Shown here: one piece after another, positions 37,985 to 47,768 of the stretch
How the letters are laid out: each line of letters starts with the position of its first letter
Numbering within the stretch: the stretch's first letter is position 1
Assembly: GCA_965205255.1 (NCBI GenBank)
Contig: OZ242051.1
Span: 744,001 to 808,000 of the forward strand
Length of the DNA stretch: 64,000 nucleotides
From: G965205255 sp965205255
GTDB taxonomy: Bacteria; Pseudomonadota; Gammaproteobacteria; Pseudomonadales; Endozoicomonadaceae
Direction of reading: 5' to 3'
Position numbers and translations under genes: made by a program
The notes under the pieces: generated by a model
Told to the model about the DNA's origin: nothing
The model's input: only the letters and a program-made list of their open reading frames with translations
Databases searched by the model: none

Positions 37985-38324
37985 TCCTAATAGATTGCTA
38001 TAACTCATCCCTTTGCCTTTAACAATACTTCAGATACCTTTATGCAGCAATAATCTCGTACTCGCTAAGCTCCGAATGGATATTTCTGACTTTTTGGTCA
38101 TTCATATTCAAATCTAACCTTTTAACAATTCTGCACATCAGGTGTTGATTACGTTTGCACAGTATCAAGCTGGCAATGGAAATCACAGTCGGGGCATCCA
38201 TGCTGTTTATCTTTCGATCCTGAAATCTCATGAAGTTAAGTGTTATAAAAGACGTATTAATATGAGTATAAACTGCCTATTTCTTAAGCGACTGACAGTG
38301 AGTTAAGCCTGCATGTTGTCTGGA

Positions 38325-38400
38325 ATCACAAAAGATAAACTTAATTTGAAAACGGACGTTGATTTGGTTTGTGTATACTTATCCACTAATAACGGTTATG
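38325..38400 (+). pseudogene. Possible IS630 3'-end remnant
   Basis: AAAGATAAACTTAATTTGAA followed by TTGATTTGGTTTGTGTATAC parallels the IS630 remnant at 2937-2990 (AAAGATAATTTTAAACG, TTGATTTGGATTGTGTATAT). It is too short and decayed to identify by protein sequence. Confidence 0.4.
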
Positions 38401-38444
38401 TACATATCTTATACAAATTCAGCTGTTACCAAAAAAAAATTTAT

Positions 38445-39617
38445 TCAGGGTTTCATCCGTGTGATGCGCCTCTCTTCCCAGCAGATTAGAAGCAGACCAA
38501 GTGTTGATGCAAGTGCGGCAACATAAGGAATATTCCCAACACCTGCATGGTGATCAAGTATGGAGGCACCTATCACACCACCGAGTGCATTAGCGATATT
38601 AAAAGCAGAAATATTGGCAGTAGATGCCAGCTCAGCTGATTGTTTTCCATATTTCATGACGCGCATTTGCATGGAGGGAACATTAGCAAAAGTTGTTATA
38701 CCAAAGAAGAAAGCTACGATAACAAAAATCCATTTAAATGGTGCAACCAGTCCGGCAATAATAAGTGTTACAATCATGGCAAATGGCCATAAGATTAAGG
38801 ACAGGCGCAAGTTAATATCTGATGTTTTTCCTCCTAACGTATTCCCGATAACCAGACCAACACCAATAACGACCAGTAGCCAAGCAACATCAATACGTTC
38901 AAACCCTGCTACCTGTTCTGCAATGGGGTCTATATAACCATAGAATGTCATAAAGCCGGTCCAAGCTAATACGGTGAAAAGGAGACTTACAATAAGATTG
39001 CGATTTTTAAAAACAGTTATCTGACTGCGAACAGAAGGGGCTTTTTCTCGTTCCTGTTTCGAAATTGTAAGTAAAATAGCAAAGATGGCAATCAGCCCTA
39101 AAGCAGCTATAACAAAAAACGTTGACTGCCATCCAAACCTATCACCTATCCAACTACCAGCCGGTACACCCAGTACATTAGCTAAAGTAAGTCCTGCAAA
39201 CATTTGGCCAACGGCTCTTCCTCGCATTTCTTTTGGGACAATATGGCTGGCAACAACGGCACCAATTCCATAGAATGGGCCCTGAGTCAGGCCGGTGATG
39301 GCTCGGCTGATTAACAGTATATAAAAGTCGTGAGATAAGGCAGTTATTACATTACCGATGATAAACAGAAACATTAGCCCTATAAGAACAAATCTCTTCT
39401 CAAACCTAGCCAACCACAAGGTTAATAACGGGCCCCCAATAACGATAGCCAGAGCATAAGCTGTTATAAGATAACCAGCCTGACCATGAGTTACAGAAAG
39501 ATCATCAGCCATGGGAATCAATAAGCCAGCAATAACAAATTCTGCTGTACCTATGGCAAAGGCTGACAAAGTTAATGTCCAGACCTGTATTGGCATTTTC
39601 AGATTTTTAGTATGCAT
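38445..39617 (-). CDS. MFS transporter, DHA1 (AraJ/YdhP-like) efflux type
   Basis: A 390-residue, 12-helix drug:H+ antiporter-type MFS protein. It shows FAIGTAEFVIAGLLIPMADD in helix 1, GPLLTLWLARFEKRFVLIG in the 2-3 loop and RAITGLTQGPFYGIGAVVA in helix 4, as in the AraJ/YdhP/PbuE-like group, which exports sugars, purines or drugs. The ATG at 39617 is preferred over a TTG two codons upstream because ACGGAG lies at the right distance. Confidence 0.85.
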   Translation of the reverse strand: MHTKNLKMPIQVWTLTLSAFAIGTAEFVIAGLLIPMADDLSVTHGQAGYLITAYALAIVIGGPLLTLWLARFEKRFVLIGLMFLFIIGNVITALSHDFYILLISRAITGLTQGPFYGIGAVVASHIVPKEMRGRAVGQMFAGLTLANVLGVPAGSWIGDRFGWQSTFFVIAALGLIAIFAILLTISKQEREKAPSVRSQITVFKNRNLIVSLLFTVLAWTGFMTFYGYIDPIAEQVAGFERIDVAWLLVVIGVGLVIGNTLGGKTSDINLRLSLILWPFAMIVTLIIAGLVAPFKWIFVIVAFFFGITTFANVPSMQMRVMKYGKQSAELASTANISAFNIANALGGVIGASILDHHAGVGNIPYVAALASTLGLLLICWEERRITRMKP

Positions 39618-39962
39618 AATCAAACTCCGTTAACGGTATATTGGTAGTGTACAGTTGATTGTGTCTAATGTAGAAATGAAAACATCAAACAAAACCGGAG
39701 ATGTGAATCAATACTATTTCAAGGAAAGTTCTAAGTAGGTTAACGTCTTTGGAAGGCTATACGGGGAAGCGCGTTGCACATATTGGTCAAATTCAGCTTT
39801 TTTACGCAATTGTCCTACTCAATAGCAAGCCAAACATTAATCCGATTTCAAGACCTCTGGCGAGATCTTGAAAAATCAACGAATATTGACATCAGTAAAT
39901 TTACAGGGCATCTCCTTATAACTCGTATTTCTGACATCACTTTTATATCACAACAGTTTTAA

Positions 39963-40088
39963 TTACTTATCATCTCCGCCTGCCTCGTCAACCTCATAGC
40001 CACCAGCCTGAAATTCATACCACAAGACATTAATAATACCCAGCGAAGCGGCAAAACCAAACCCTAAAATCCAAGAAAAATACCACAT
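39963..40088 (-). CDS. cydX: Cytochrome bd small subunit CydX
   Basis: A 41-residue single-helix protein starting MWYFSWILGFGFAASLGI, then INVLWYEF and a Gly/Asp/Glu-rich tail. This is the classic CydX/YbgT pattern (MWYFxWILG...WYE). CydX binds CydAB in the inner membrane and stabilises the haems. It lies 15 bp downstream of cydB on the same strand, with AGGA before the ATG, completing a cydA-cydB-cydX operon. It is too short for ordinary gene finding. Confidence 0.92.
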   Translation of the reverse strand: MWYFSWILGFGFAASLGIINVLWYEFQAGGYEVDEAGGDDK

Positions 40089-40103
40089 TTTCTAATCCTC
40101 AAA

Positions 40104-41234
40104 TTAGTATAAGCTGTGACCTTCACTTTCAATAGTCTTTTTGCCAATTCGCCGCCACATTTTATAGTGGCACCATGCTGTATACAAAATAATCAGCGTT
40201 ATAAATACAAACGCAACCCATACAGTAATTGACAGCGTGTTAAAAGACGACGTTGCGTCCCAGACCGTTAAACTTGATTCTGGCGATGTATTTGACGGCA
40301 TCAGAAATGGGAAAAGAGAAATTCCGGCCGTAGCAATAATGCCGGCCAGTGATATAGCACTACCCAAAAAGCCCAACCAAGATATACGACTGACTGTTAA
40401 AAATGTCACAATCGCACCAGTAAATCCAAGAATGGGAGCTATGATCATAGCAGGATAAAGTGAGTAGTTAGCCAACCAAGCACCATCTTTAATTTCTACC
40501 AGCTTATTAAGTGGATTTGCCGGACCACTCGGATCGATATTGGTCACTTCATAACCCGGAATGTGAGCAACCCAAAAACCACCTGCAGCAAAAAGAACAA
40601 TCACCAACACTGCAAAAAGTTTTGCACATTTTTCTGAACGCTGACGCACTTCACTATCTTGGGTACGCAAACCAAGCCAAGTAGCGCCATGCATCCAGAT
40701 CATGCAAAGGCTTAAAACACCGCAGAAAATTGCAAACGGATTTAATAAGCCAAAAAAGCCTTCAGTGAATGTTGAGCGAATAGAATCATCCAACTCAAAA
40801 CCAAAGCCATGAAAAAGATTACCAATAGCCGCTCCAGCAAGAATAGGTACCAGAAGACCACTAATCCACAGACCAATATCGCATAACTTCTTTTTGCTCT
40901 CTGAAACTTTTGCACGGTACTCCAAGCAAAGAGGTCGAATAATCAACGTATAAAGGATGATTAACATAGCAAAATAAAAGCCTGAAAAAGAAGTAGCATA
41001 CACCTGTGGCCATCCTGCAAAAATACATCCTCCCAACGCAATAAGCCATACTTGGTTACCATCCCAATGGGGGGCAATAGTATTTAATATTGCGCGACGT
41101 TCAACACCCGTCTTACCAACTAGGGGTAAAAGCCCAGCCACCCCCAAATCATAACCATCCATAATGGCAAAGCCGATCATTAAAACACCGACCACAAACC
41201 ACCATATTAATTTTAACGTTGCATATTCAAACAT
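40104..41234 (-). CDS. cydB: Cytochrome bd ubiquinol oxidase subunit II
   Basis: CydB is the structural partner of CydA in cytochrome bd, a high-affinity oxygen-reducing quinol oxidase of the inner membrane. The 376-residue product (E. coli 379) has eight or nine membrane helices and the family segments WFVVGVLMIGFAIMDGYDLG, APHWDGNQVWLIALGG and RPLCLEYR. It lies 21 bp after cydA with a GGGGA ribosome site, so it is in one operon with cydA and cydX. Confidence 0.95.
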   Translation of the reverse strand: MFEYATLKLIWWFVVGVLMIGFAIMDGYDLGVAGLLPLVGKTGVERRAILNTIAPHWDGNQVWLIALGGCIFAGWPQVYATSFSGFYFAMLIILYTLIIRPLCLEYRAKVSESKKKLCDIGLWISGLLVPILAGAAIGNLFHGFGFELDDSIRSTFTEGFFGLLNPFAIFCGVLSLCMIWMHGATWLGLRTQDSEVRQRSEKCAKLFAVLVIVLFAAGGFWVAHIPGYEVTNIDPSGPANPLNKLVEIKDGAWLANYSLYPAMIIAPILGFTGAIVTFLTVSRISWLGFLGSAISLAGIIATAGISLFPFLMPSNTSPESSLTVWDATSSFNTLSITVWVAFVFITLIILYTAWCHYKMWRRIGKKTIESEGHSLY

Positions 41235-41255
41235 AGTTGTAATCCCCTTCGATCC

Positions 41256-42860
41256 CTATGCTAATGCTGACTTTTCAGAGCCAGAGCTTTCATCTTTAAT
41301 AGCCTTGGTATCATCTGTTTCGAAGTGATAGCGACCTGTGTGCAATGAACTTGGACCGAGACGTGCAAATTTAATCATCAGATACATTTCAACTAGAATA
41401 CAACTGATATAAAGCAAAGCAAAACAACAAATGCTAATGATAAGATCTACTACAGATAAGTGTGATGATGATAAAAACGTTGGCAACATACCAGATACTG
41501 TCCATGGCTGTCGACCATATTCAGCAACCAACCAACCCATTTCAGCAGCTATCCATGGAAATGGTATTAAAATAATACCAATACGTAACAACCATTTGGA
41601 CTTATATTCTACCCTTCTTGCTACTTTATAAAAGGCAATTATCATATATAGAAGTAACATAACTGAAATCAACACCATCACTCTAAACCCAAAAAATAGT
41701 GGCCAAGACTGTGGAATACTGTCAGCAGCAGCTTGCTTGATCTGTTCCGGTTTTGCCATCAGCGGATTATCAGTATAACGTAACAACAACATCCCGTAAC
41801 CGAGGTCATTTACTACTTTCAAGAATTTAGATCGATTCTCAGGAGTATCTTCCCCGTTTTTCAGTTGCTGCAATAAACCCCAAGCTTTGATACCTTTGAC
41901 AACTTTTTCCTCATTCCTGGTTTGAAGGTCTTTGAGACCTACAATAGGCGTGCTGAGCGAACGTGTTATGATCAAACCTCCAAGGTAAGGTACTTCCACT
42001 GATGCAAAGTTAGTTTCATGCTTATTGCTTGGCAAAGCAAATAGCTTCAATGATGCAGGTGCAGGGTCTGTTGTCCAGTCACCTTCCAGCGCTGCCAGTT
42101 TAACTTTTTGAACATCGCCCAATGTATAACCAGATTCATCACCGAGTGTAATAACACAAAGCACAGAAGCAAGTCCAAAAGCTGTTGCAATAGCAAAAGA
42201 GCGACGAGCAAAAGGAAGGTCGCGGTTATTTAACATATAATAGGCACTAATACCCATGACAAAAACAGCACCGACCACGTAGCCTGCGGAAATTGTATGA
42301 ATAAACTTAACCTGAGCTACCGGATTGAAGAAAACCTCTGAAAAGCTGGATAGTTGCATGCGCATTGTGTCAAAGTCAAAGTGTGCTCCCACTGGGTTTT
42401 GCATCCAGCCATTAGCCACCAGTATCCAGAGTGCTGACAAACTGGTACCCAAAGCCATTAAATAAGTAGATGTCAAATGAGCCACTTTGCCCATTCTGTC
42501 CCATCCAAAGAAAAAGATACCTACAAACGTTGATTCCATAAAGAAAGCAACCAAGGTTTCAATTCCCAATGGTGCACCAAAGACGTCACCTACATAATGA
42601 GAAAAGTAAGCCCAATTGGTACCAAACTGAAACTCCATAGTGAGTCCCGTTGCTACCCCTAAAGCAAAGTTTATGCCATATAATTTACCCCAAAATCGCG
42701 TCATATCTTTATATATTTGTTTGCCCGTCAATACATAAACTGACTCCATTATTGCAAGAATGACGCTCACTCCTAATGTGAGCGGGACAAACAAAAAATG
42801 GTAAAGTGCTGTCATCGCAAATTGAAAGCGAGACAAATCAATAACAGTTTCTGATATCAT
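41256..42860 (-). CDS. cydA: Cytochrome bd ubiquinol oxidase subunit I
   Basis: CydA carries haems b558, b595 and d and the quinol site. The 534-residue product (E. coli 522) shows the haem-ligand regions FAMTALYHFLFVPLTLG and KFIHTISAGYVVGAVF, the MESTFVGIFFFGWDR segment, and the GRQPW motif (AEYGRQPWTVSGMLPT). The long loop between helices 6 and 7 places it in the L (long Q-loop) class. An AGGA site precedes the ATG. The operon cydABX suggests growth at low oxygen, as expected inside host tissue. Confidence 0.95.
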   Translation of the reverse strand: MISETVIDLSRFQFAMTALYHFLFVPLTLGVSVILAIMESVYVLTGKQIYKDMTRFWGKLYGINFALGVATGLTMEFQFGTNWAYFSHYVGDVFGAPLGIETLVAFFMESTFVGIFFFGWDRMGKVAHLTSTYLMALGTSLSALWILVANGWMQNPVGAHFDFDTMRMQLSSFSEVFFNPVAQVKFIHTISAGYVVGAVFVMGISAYYMLNNRDLPFARRSFAIATAFGLASVLCVITLGDESGYTLGDVQKVKLAALEGDWTTDPAPASLKLFALPSNKHETNFASVEVPYLGGLIITRSLSTPIVGLKDLQTRNEEKVVKGIKAWGLLQQLKNGEDTPENRSKFLKVVNDLGYGMLLLRYTDNPLMAKPEQIKQAAADSIPQSWPLFFGFRVMVLISVMLLLYMIIAFYKVARRVEYKSKWLLRIGIILIPFPWIAAEMGWLVAEYGRQPWTVSGMLPTFLSSSHLSVVDLIISICCFALLYISCILVEMYLMIKFARLGPSSLHTGRYHFETDDTKAIKDESSGSEKSALA

Positions 42861-43292
42861 ATTTTCCTGACCCCATCAACCAACAACCAACAACCAGCGG
42901 GAACCAAAAACCTGCGGAGAGGTAATTATTTGCTTAAATTTAGAAGATTTAGACAATGTAAACTCACAACAATACATTCGCCAACTAGCAACACCTGATC
43001 AGCCGAAAAGATCAAGATAAGCTATGAAAGATATTACGATATTATGGTAGAGAGATTGCTAACAATACCACTTTCGCTTCAAAAAACCGCGAAACAGCGA
43101 GATTATACCCCTATAAATTAAAAATAGTCAAAGCCTTATTAAATTAAAGGTTATTTTGTTGATATATTATTTCAATTACTTGCCACCCTGACAACGGAGT
43201 CGCTCTTGAAAACAAAATTTGTACGCTACTCTTTGCAAGTAATAACGCATTCTCTTAACCTAAAAGGATAATACCTCCAAATTGCATTAGTT

Positions 43293-43496
43293 ATACCAAA
43301 ACTTGTTTTTAACTACTGTTATGAGCATGCTTTTATAGCTTGCTGTTAACGCAATATGAAGTTTCAGGGTATCAAAAAACCAGCGTATTGAAGTTGAATG
43401 CGTATATTGCCACTTAAAAGCACCTAAAGAGCTTTAACGCATAACAACAGGATCAGAAAAGTAGAACAATAAAAAGTTAGAAGCAGGTTTTGGTAT
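43293..43496. repeat. Inverted pair of the dispersed repeat (MITE-like, 204 bp)
   Basis: A diverged plus-strand copy (43293-43354, starting ATACCAAAACTTGTTTTT) faces a full-length minus-strand copy (43429-43496, which on the minus strand starts ATACCAAAACCTGCTTCTAA). The pair gives an element with inverted ends and a short unique middle, like a miniature inverted-repeat transposable element. It sits in the 875-bp gap 42861-43735. The part of that gap after 43500 has a decayed open stretch (DMVVRKRSGFLSSKEQQRKD in one frame) that may be a gene remnant I cannot identify. Confidence 0.65.
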
Positions 43497-43735
43497 GAGA
43501 GGACAGAAATAAAAAAGGTAATATTATATCAGCCAAAGAGCATGGAAAAAAAGTAGAAAGAGCTATTGAGGGCTTACTCAAAAAGCACAGTTTGCCAGAG
43601 ATATGGTTGTTCGTAAAAGAAGTGGATTTCTTTCTTCAAAAGAACAACAAAGGAAGGACTCCCTAGAAGTTATTGCTGATTATTTTGACCGCTTCTTTAT
43701 CAACTGGATGCTTTTTTGCATTTTTAGTATGATAT

Positions 43736-44401
43736 TTATAACACCCGTGTTTCTTCTTTGAGGATTCCCCTCAGTATTGCTTGAATCTTCTGTCCAGATT
43801 GCAGTTTTCCCACACCTTTAGGCGTACCCGTTAAGACAACGTCACCAGCCTTTAACGTAAAAAAATGGCTGATATAGTACAATAGCTCAGGAATTGGGGT
43901 TAGCATCATTTTGCTGTTTCCTTGTTGAACCGTTTTATTGTTTAGCTTTAATTCGATGCCAATATTATCCCAGATTGTATATGCGGAAACGGGAGAAAAA
44001 CTGGAAAGGACACATGAACCATCAAAAGCTTTTGCTTTCTCCCAGGGATGTCCTTTTTGTTTCAGTTGTGTCTGTAGGTTTCTTAACGTTAAATCTAGGG
44101 CAATGCCTAATCCTACGACAGACTGGAGTGCTCTCTCAGGTGAAGAGTTTAGGTCGATAGTCTTGCCAATAAGCAATGCTATTTCCGCTTCATAATGAAC
44201 TGATCTGCCAGCATGATTTGCACTGATTGGTTGATTGAAAAAAACAAATGATGATTCAGGTTTAATAAATAGCAATGGCTCTTCAGGGATGGGGTTATTT
44301 AACTCCATGGCATGTTCTGCGTAATTCCTACCTATACATACCGCTTTACCAACAGGGATGTTTATCTTGGTATTATTATTCCATTGGTGCTGGTACATCA
44401 T
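43736..44401 (-). CDS. Fumarylacetoacetate hydrolase (FAH) family protein
   Basis: A 221-residue FAH-domain enzyme of the YcgM type, usually metal-dependent hydrolases or decarboxylases (acylpyruvase or oxaloacetate decarboxylase activity in characterised relatives). Metal ligands are visible in the VHYEAEIALLIG block (the two glutamates), with a GIALDLTLRNLQ aspartate later. Other marks are the N-terminal CIGRNYAEHAMEL and the C-terminal GDVVLTGTPKGVG. It stands alone. Confidence 0.88.
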   Translation of the reverse strand: MMYQHQWNNNTKINIPVGKAVCIGRNYAEHAMELNNPIPEEPLLFIKPESSFVFFNQPISANHAGRSVHYEAEIALLIGKTIDLNSSPERALQSVVGLGIALDLTLRNLQTQLKQKGHPWEKAKAFDGSCVLSSFSPVSAYTIWDNIGIELKLNNKTVQQGNSKMMLTPIPELLYYISHFFTLKAGDVVLTGTPKGVGKLQSGQKIQAILRGILKEETRVL

Positions 44402-44454
44402 CAGATTATGCTCTTAAATATTAATGCAAAAACCATGAGCGAGAGTTTACAAGT

Positions 44455-44560
44455 GTACAGATTCATACCATATAAAACTCAGACAACTTTCTACTTAAGT
44501 TATTTAATATACTCCATTGACATTTGTCCTTGCAAACCAAAATAAAAACGATAAATGTTG
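44455..44560 (-). pseudogene. Transposase C-terminal remnant, second copy
   Basis: A diverged copy of the remnant at 35945-36055. The minus strand reads YRFYFGLQGQMSMEYIK and then a stop, aligned with YRPHFGLHVQTPMEYIR. Flanking sequence on both sides also aligns (ATACCATATAAAACTCAG here, ATATCATATAAGACTCAG there). Confidence 0.55.
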
Positions 44561-44645
44561 TATTTACAATACAAACCCAAAAATTAGACAGCAAGTTAAG
44601 GTCCTTTTTACCAAGATAAAATTATTCTTGGATTGAGGGAATAAC

Positions 44646-44760
44646 ATGACTAATTCACGTCGTAATCAGAAACCTGAATTTAAAGAAAAAGCCGACAAAC
44701 TGAAAAATACGGTCTTCATGGATTGCTGCTTTGCTCAGTTCTTCTCACTGATTTAAACGA
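44646..44760 (+). pseudogene. IS3-family OrfA N-terminal fragment
   Basis: A short frame opening MTNSRRNQKPEFKEKADKL looks like the first residues of an IS3-family OrfA. It then runs into unrelated sequence (KNTVFMDCCFAQFF, stop). The junction, GAAAAAGCC near 44690, is exactly where similarity to the second Rhs locus (53449 onward) begins. Confidence 0.45.
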
Positions 44761-45185
44761 TACTGAAGGTTTTTTATGTATTTTAATGGTTTCTTATTTA
44801 CATCTGTAAGCGTATAGTTTATAAACTACTTTCTGCGGTTGTTTACCTTCAGAAGAGACAGTTGTTAATGCAGAAAATCTCAATATTAATATTCACCTTT
44901 TTATACCTTATAACAGCCCAAATTTGGATATGGCAGAGCTGTGTTTGAATGTGATGAATGCATGGGTAACAAATGGTATTGTCTTCCGTTCAGTAACAAA
45001 GTTTTAATGCGCCATTCATGTAGGATTTAGTCCGTTTAGGGGAAAATAAAGCTCTGTTTTTTTAGTCGTATCAATGACGATTTTGACCGCATCAAAGCCA
45101 AACTTTTATTTGGTTGATCTCTATTTTATAACTTTCAAGATCTTTTATTTATTTATAAATAAATCATAGCAGTAAGGGTTTTTTT
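44690..45185 (+). repeat. Upstream part of the tandem duplication, copy A, containing an IS630 remnant
   Basis: About 495 bp nearly identical to 53449-53948. Within it, about 44870-45130 translates in one frame to VNAENLNINIHLFIPYNSPN, LNVMNAWVTNGIVFRSVTKF and KPNFYLVDLYF, a decayed IS630 transposase end like that at 2630-2990. Just before the gene start is an AT-rich palindrome TTTATTTATAAATAAA. Relative to copy B this copy lacks one 4-bp (TTTA-type) unit. Confidence 0.75.
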
Positions 45186-47768
45186 GTGTTTTTAAGACTA
45201 GTTAAGTTAGCTGTTGCCGTAACAACTCTGGTGAGTTATTTAACAACCAGTGTTGCTTTTGCACAAAATTCAAATGCACATATACCTTCGGTCAAACACC
45301 GTTCATCGACGAGTAAGGCTGCACCCATGTCGGTTGCTGCAAAAAAAACACTGCTAAAAAAGCTTCAACGTCTGGTGGCCACAGGTGATAATCATTTTAC
45401 TTCTCAGGCGAGCAACGGGGGGATGAACGCAGCGGTGTCGGTCAACCCTTCTTCACTAGGACTGACATTTTCACAAAAGCTATTTTCCGTCAACAGTTCA
45501 CCGACCTCAAAAACTACACTACCAGTCAGCATTTTCCTTGGCGCTCCTACCGGTTTTAACCCGACAACCCAACTGTTAGATGACTACCCCATTGATGTGA
45601 ATATTCCTTATATTCAGCCACAAGAGTCTAACAGTGGTCATACTTATTATACCCTATCTATCGGGGGCAGCAGCTATCCGATGATAATGGATAGCAAACA
45701 ACAATTTCAGTTTATTTATTATAAAAAGCCCGATATTCATATTACCCATCAAAGTGATGATACCATTGTTGTCACCCTGCGGAACAACTCAACATATATC
45801 TTCAAAAAAGTGAACGGCAGTGCTGCTACAACTCCATATCAAGTGGTGGCTAAAATAGGGCCAGATGGCAAGGTCATTTATTTTCAGTATGCCCACAGCG
45901 ATACACAATCTAGTATTACGCTGTTAAATTCTGATCAAAAAGTAGTGGCTAAAATTAACAAACAATCCGGTTCTGCCACGCTGTTCTACCAAGATAAAAT
46001 GGGTCATTTTCAGCACTTTACACTCCGTAACAAAAGCGACGGTGTAAGCATTACCAACCCGTTAAACGAAAGTACATTACTCACCTTTGATACCGATAAA
46101 AAACCCACTAAAATTACTCTGGCCGATGGTGCTTATTACACCATCAACTATGGCGTGCTCTCTGGCTCTCACTATATTGTTAGCGGCTACACAGAGCCTG
46201 TGAATAATCATACGCCTTATGTTAGCTCTTATACAGAACACTTTAATAACAGTCACGATCAGGATATTACCCGTACGTTCAGCGTTAGCAGTACAGGTAA
46301 TAATTTTTCCGGTAATAATATGCAGTGTGATGGTAATACGTTTGCCCATGTGACATCAGCACAGGACTGGTTAATGGAATGCGGATTTCGGCATCAGGGC
46401 GCACCCGTGTATCGTTATAGCACCCTTGCCGGGATGAAAATTCCAGTCTTTACCGGTACGTTAACACCTTCACCAGAAACAAAACAGATCAGCCAGAGTT
46501 ATAATTATCTGCATTTAAAGGATCAGCAAACGACTTCAGTCAATAATACAACCCTAACCCGCGGGCAGACTACCTATGGTGACAAGATTACTTCTGCCTC
46601 TTCGGTGGCTGATCTATCCCAGCACTATAATCTTCCCTCTGTGCAACAGTATCAATTGTACGACGCCACTGGAAACAATTCGCTGCTGCAGGTGCAAAGC
46701 TTCAACTACAGCTATGACTCAAAGGGATTTCTGGCGAAAAAAATTGTACAAGACAGTCACGGTAACCTGAATACTGAAAACTACACGACGCTACCTGGTG
46801 TTTATCATCCTATACTGCAAACCAGTGTCTCTCAGATTAGACCTACAAAGCAGGCAGGTCTGCAGGGAGAGGCACCTACCACACTCACCACAATTTACAG
46901 TAAACCCAGTGTTATCAGCAAATCCATAACAGTGGGAGGACACGCTTATACGGTTAACCGTGTAGCGATTCCCGGTAATCAGATACTCTTTAATGGCAAG
47001 ATAATCAGAAGCAGTACCGTAACTTATAATACTGAACCCACAGCGATGACGTTTGCCATGCCAGTCAAAACGACTGCCACATTGCCGTCCATGGGACAAT
47101 ATGTCAACAATACCTATACGATCAGCAATAGCAATAACGTCTATACGATCAGTAATACAAAACAAAGCCTGACCAGTGACACACAAGGTAGAGCTCCTCA
47201 ACAGTTACCCGGAACCCAAAAAACCTATAATCTGTATGGCGGGTTAATAAAAAGTGAAGATCCGGTCACCGGAAATATTATCACCTACGACAGTTACGAT
47301 GCTCTTGGCCGTCCGGTGCAGGTTAGTTATCTACCTGCAGGTAATGCCGATGACAAGCAAACTTATCGTTATCAGTATGACATACTCAATGGCGCACAAA
47401 ACGCGGGTTTTCGGGTAACCATGACACAGCTGATGCCCACCGGTAATGGCAAGGGCGTACAGGTGGAAAAAGAATATGACACGCAAAACCATGTGGTTAA
47501 AACGCTACAACAGCTTAAAGACCGTAGTGGTTTTTACGCCACTGATGAGGCTTTTTATAATCAGTCCGGTCAGATCAGCAAAACCATTCATTATTATTAT
47601 GATGAAAAGGGACAGGTTCATCCGCAACAATCCCTGTATTTTTATAACCGCTATGGCAAACCTACTGCCGTACAGCACCCCAACGGTAGCACCAGTATAT
47701 CTGTATCAGACTCTTATCATTTGCGAAAGATTTCTTATACGTTATTACCTAACCTCAGTTCGGCGTAA
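45186..47768 (+). pseudogene. Rhs/YD-repeat toxin copy A, 5' part, split by IS982
   Basis: The first 855 or so codons of a giant YD-repeat protein; the last few codons and stop are supplied by the inserted element (authentic sequence ends at 47751). It starts at GTG with AAGG upstream. A Sec signal peptide is clear (LVKLAVAVTTLVSYLTTSVAFA, cleavage near residue 26). A Ser/Lys-rich segment and a beta-rich N-terminal domain follow, then the first YD repeats (YDSKGFLAKK, YDSYDALGRPVQVSY, YDTQNHVVKTLQQL). It is nearly identical to the same part of copy B at 53949. With the insertion removed the frame continues perfectly into 48736-51959, giving a protein of about 1,929 residues. As it stands the product would be a secreted stub without the toxin tip. 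Confidence 0.85.

Noticed and set aside
38040..38231. A 63-codon minus-strand frame between two transporter genes
   Set aside because: No ribosome site, no recognisable family and decayed surroundings; probably chance or IS debris.
21158..39617. Three MFS transporters as a nutrient-uptake operon set
   Set aside because: They are scattered with other genes between and have separate starts; two are MHS-like importers and one is an efflux-type DHA1 protein, so no joint system is supported.
39774..39962. A 62-codon plus-strand frame upstream of the MFS gene and next to cydX
   Set aside because: Opposite orientation to both neighbours, no ribosome site and no recognisable sequence; treated as chance.
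43500..43735. Open stretch resembling a small protein remnant before the FAH-family gene
   Set aside because: No start with ribosome site and no family match; frames change along it. It is mentioned only in the repeat entry.
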